Source of the DNA: Arthrobacter sp. YN
GTDB lineage: Bacteria; Actinomycetota; Actinomycetes; Actinomycetales; Micrococcaceae
Reading direction: 5' to 3'
Length of the DNA stretch: 64,000 nt
Assembly (NCBI RefSeq): GCF_002224285.1
Contig: NZ_CP022436.1
Location: 2,976,001-3,040,000 of the forward strand
The position numbers were made by a program, and so were the translations under genes. A model generated the notes under the pieces. The model made no database searches and was not told where the DNA came from. It worked only from the letters and a program-made list of their open reading frames with translations. Below, one piece after another: positions 62,935-64,000 of the stretch. Positions within the stretch are counted from its first letter, which is position 1, and every line of letters begins with the position of its first letter.

Positions 62935-64000
62935 TTGCCAGGCCTGAACCTCACGCGCGACGAAGCCGCGATCCGCGCCCAACTGCTCAACGTCGAGTCG
63001 TACAACGTCACTTTGGACCTGACCAAAGGTCCCGAGGTCTTCGGCTCCACCACCGTGGTGAAGTTCTCCGCAACTCCGGGATCCACCACCTTCATTGATG
63101 CCATCACCCAGGCCGTCCACAGCGTGACCTTGAACGGAACTGATCTGGACCCCGCGGAGGTCTCGGACGGCATCCGCATCCAGCTGGCGGACCTCGCCGC
63201 CGACAACGAACTCGTGGTGGTCGCAGACGCCCCCTACATGAACACGGGCGAAGGACTGCACCGTTTCGTTGACCCTGTGGACGGCGAGGTGTACCTCTAC
63301 ACGCAGTTCGAGGTTCCGGACTCCCGGCGAATGTTCGCCGTCTTTGAGCAGCCGGACCTTAAAGCCACCTTCACCTTCAGCATCACAGCGCCGTCGCACT
63401 GGGATGTCATCTCCAACTCCCCCACACCGGTTCCCGTTGAAGCTCCTGCCGGGGAAGACGGCAGCGCCCGGTCCGTGTGGGAATTCGCGCCCACTCCCCG
63501 ACTGTCCTCGTACGTCACCGCGTTGATCGCCGGACCGTACCAGGCGGTCCGTTCCGAGGTCACCAGCGCCGACGGACGAGTTGTGCCGCTGGGAGTCTTT
63601 GCCCGCAAGTCGCTGATGCAGTATCTCGATGCGGACAACATCTTCACCCTGACCCGTCAAGGATTTGAGTTCTTCGAAGCCCAGTTCGGCTGCCCCTACC
63701 CGTTTGAAAAGTACGATCAGCTGTTTGTTCCCGAGTTCAACGCCGGGGCCATGGAAAACGCAGGCGCCGTGACCATCCTGGAAGGCTACGTCTTCCGCGG
63801 AAAAGTCACGGGAGCCCAGATCGAACGGCGCGCCATCACCGTTCTGCACGAACTGGCCCACATGTGGTTCGGGGACCTGGTGACCATGCGGTGGTGGAAC
63901 GACCTCTGGCTCAACGAGTCCTTCGCCGAATACATGTCGCACCTGGCCGCCGTGGAAAACACGGAATTCGACCGTGCCTGGACCACTTTCGCCTCAGTCG
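62935..64000 (+). CDS. pepN: Aminopeptidase N (M1 metallopeptidase), N-terminal part
   Basis: The frame is open for 355 codons from TTG 62935 to the window end. GGAGG lies six bases before the TTG. Motifs: the substrate-anchoring GAMEN at residues 271-275, the zinc motif HELAH at 305-309 followed by MWFGDLVT, and the third ligand E328 in NESFAEY. It cleaves N-terminal residues from peptides in the cytosol. The C-terminal half of the usual 850 or so residues lies beyond the window. Confidence 0.95.
   Translation, partial: MPGLNLTRDEAAIRAQLLNVESYNVTLDLTKGPEVFGSTTVVKFSATPGSTTFIDAITQAVHSVTLNGTDLDPAEVSDGIRIQLADLAADNELVVVADAPYMNTGEGLHRFVDPVDGEVYLYTQFEVPDSRRMFAVFEQPDLKATFTFSITAPSHWDVISNSPTPVPVEAPAGEDGSARSVWEFAPTPRLSSYVTALIAGPYQAVRSEVTSADGRVVPLGVFARKSLMQYLDADNIFTLTRQGFEFFEAQFGCPYPFEKYDQLFVPEFNAGAMENAGAVTILEGYVFRGKVTGAQIERRAITVLHELAHMWFGDLVTMRWWNDLWLNESFAEYMSHLAAVENTEFDRAWTTFASV

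Noticed and set aside
62326..63942. A 538-codon minus-strand open frame over pepN
   Set aside because: The plus strand encodes GAMEN and HELAH of aminopeptidase N with a strong ribosome-binding site, so the opposite frame is a shadow.

Overview
The window looks like a chromosomal segment of a high-GC actinobacterium, most likely Micrococcaceae (Arthrobacter/Paenarthrobacter type). The evidence is frequent GTG and TTG starts, a class Ib ribonucleotide reductase operon (nrdHIEF), a tig-clpP1-clpP2-clpX locus with a ClgR-like box, an actinobacterial short-stem T-box before ileS, an Rv2466c-like mycothiol-linked thioredoxin-fold protein, and the order rplU-rpmA-obgE-proB-proA-nadD-rsfS. Most of the window is core housekeeping DNA. 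No transposase, integrase, rRNA operon or CRISPR array was seen.

Layout. 1-3.8 kb: a partial thioesterase-like gene, a DedA-like membrane protein, a coiled-coil protein, an FAD/Rieske oxidoreductase and a C-terminally short AlkD-like protein. 3.85-9.4 kb: a defence island. A YhcG/DUF1016 PD-(D/E)XK nuclease is translationally coupled (GTGA overlap) to an HNH-SAVED effector (Cap5-like). Convergent to this pair is an operon of a CD-NTase and an E2-E1 fusion (Cap2-like). Together these read as a CBASS anti-phage system with an extra coupled nuclease and no visible Cap3 isopeptidase. 9.4-13.5 kb: nrdHIEF with an NrdR-box-like palindrome. 13.8-15.4 kb: a LysR regulator and a DUF2004-like protein. 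15.5-20.5 kb: a MoxR/DUF58/VWA operon. 20.9-25.3 kb: a CUT1 sugar ABC transporter without ATPase, plus a ROK regulator. 25.5-28.6 kb: a RsmC/RlmG-like methyltransferase, a cupin, and a butyrolactone-receptor-type TetR protein with a matching operator, lying between two identical tRNA-Ala genes.

28.6-43 kb: rsfS, nadD, proA, proB, obgE, rpmA, rplU, a thiD-tenA fusion under a TPP riboswitch, a large RNase E/G, and a VKOR family protein. 43-50 kb: ndk, a DUF4233 protein, folC, ileS (T-box controlled), an endonuclease/exonuclease/phosphatase family protein and an SDR. 50.9-53.6 kb: valS, whose start codon sits in one arm of a 25-bp inverted repeat. 53.9-62.8 kb: an Fpg-like glycosylase, an Rv2466c-like protein, clpX, clpP2, clpP1, tig, tRNA-Pro, tRNA-Gly, nei, rpiB and a DUF1648-like membrane protein. 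The window ends inside pepN.

The most interesting parts are the CBASS island, the inverted duplication at the valS start, the butyrolactone receptor with its operator, and the structured or unexplained leaders before rplU and rne. All coordinates, starts and motifs were read by eye. Family names come from recognised sequence motifs, not from database searches.
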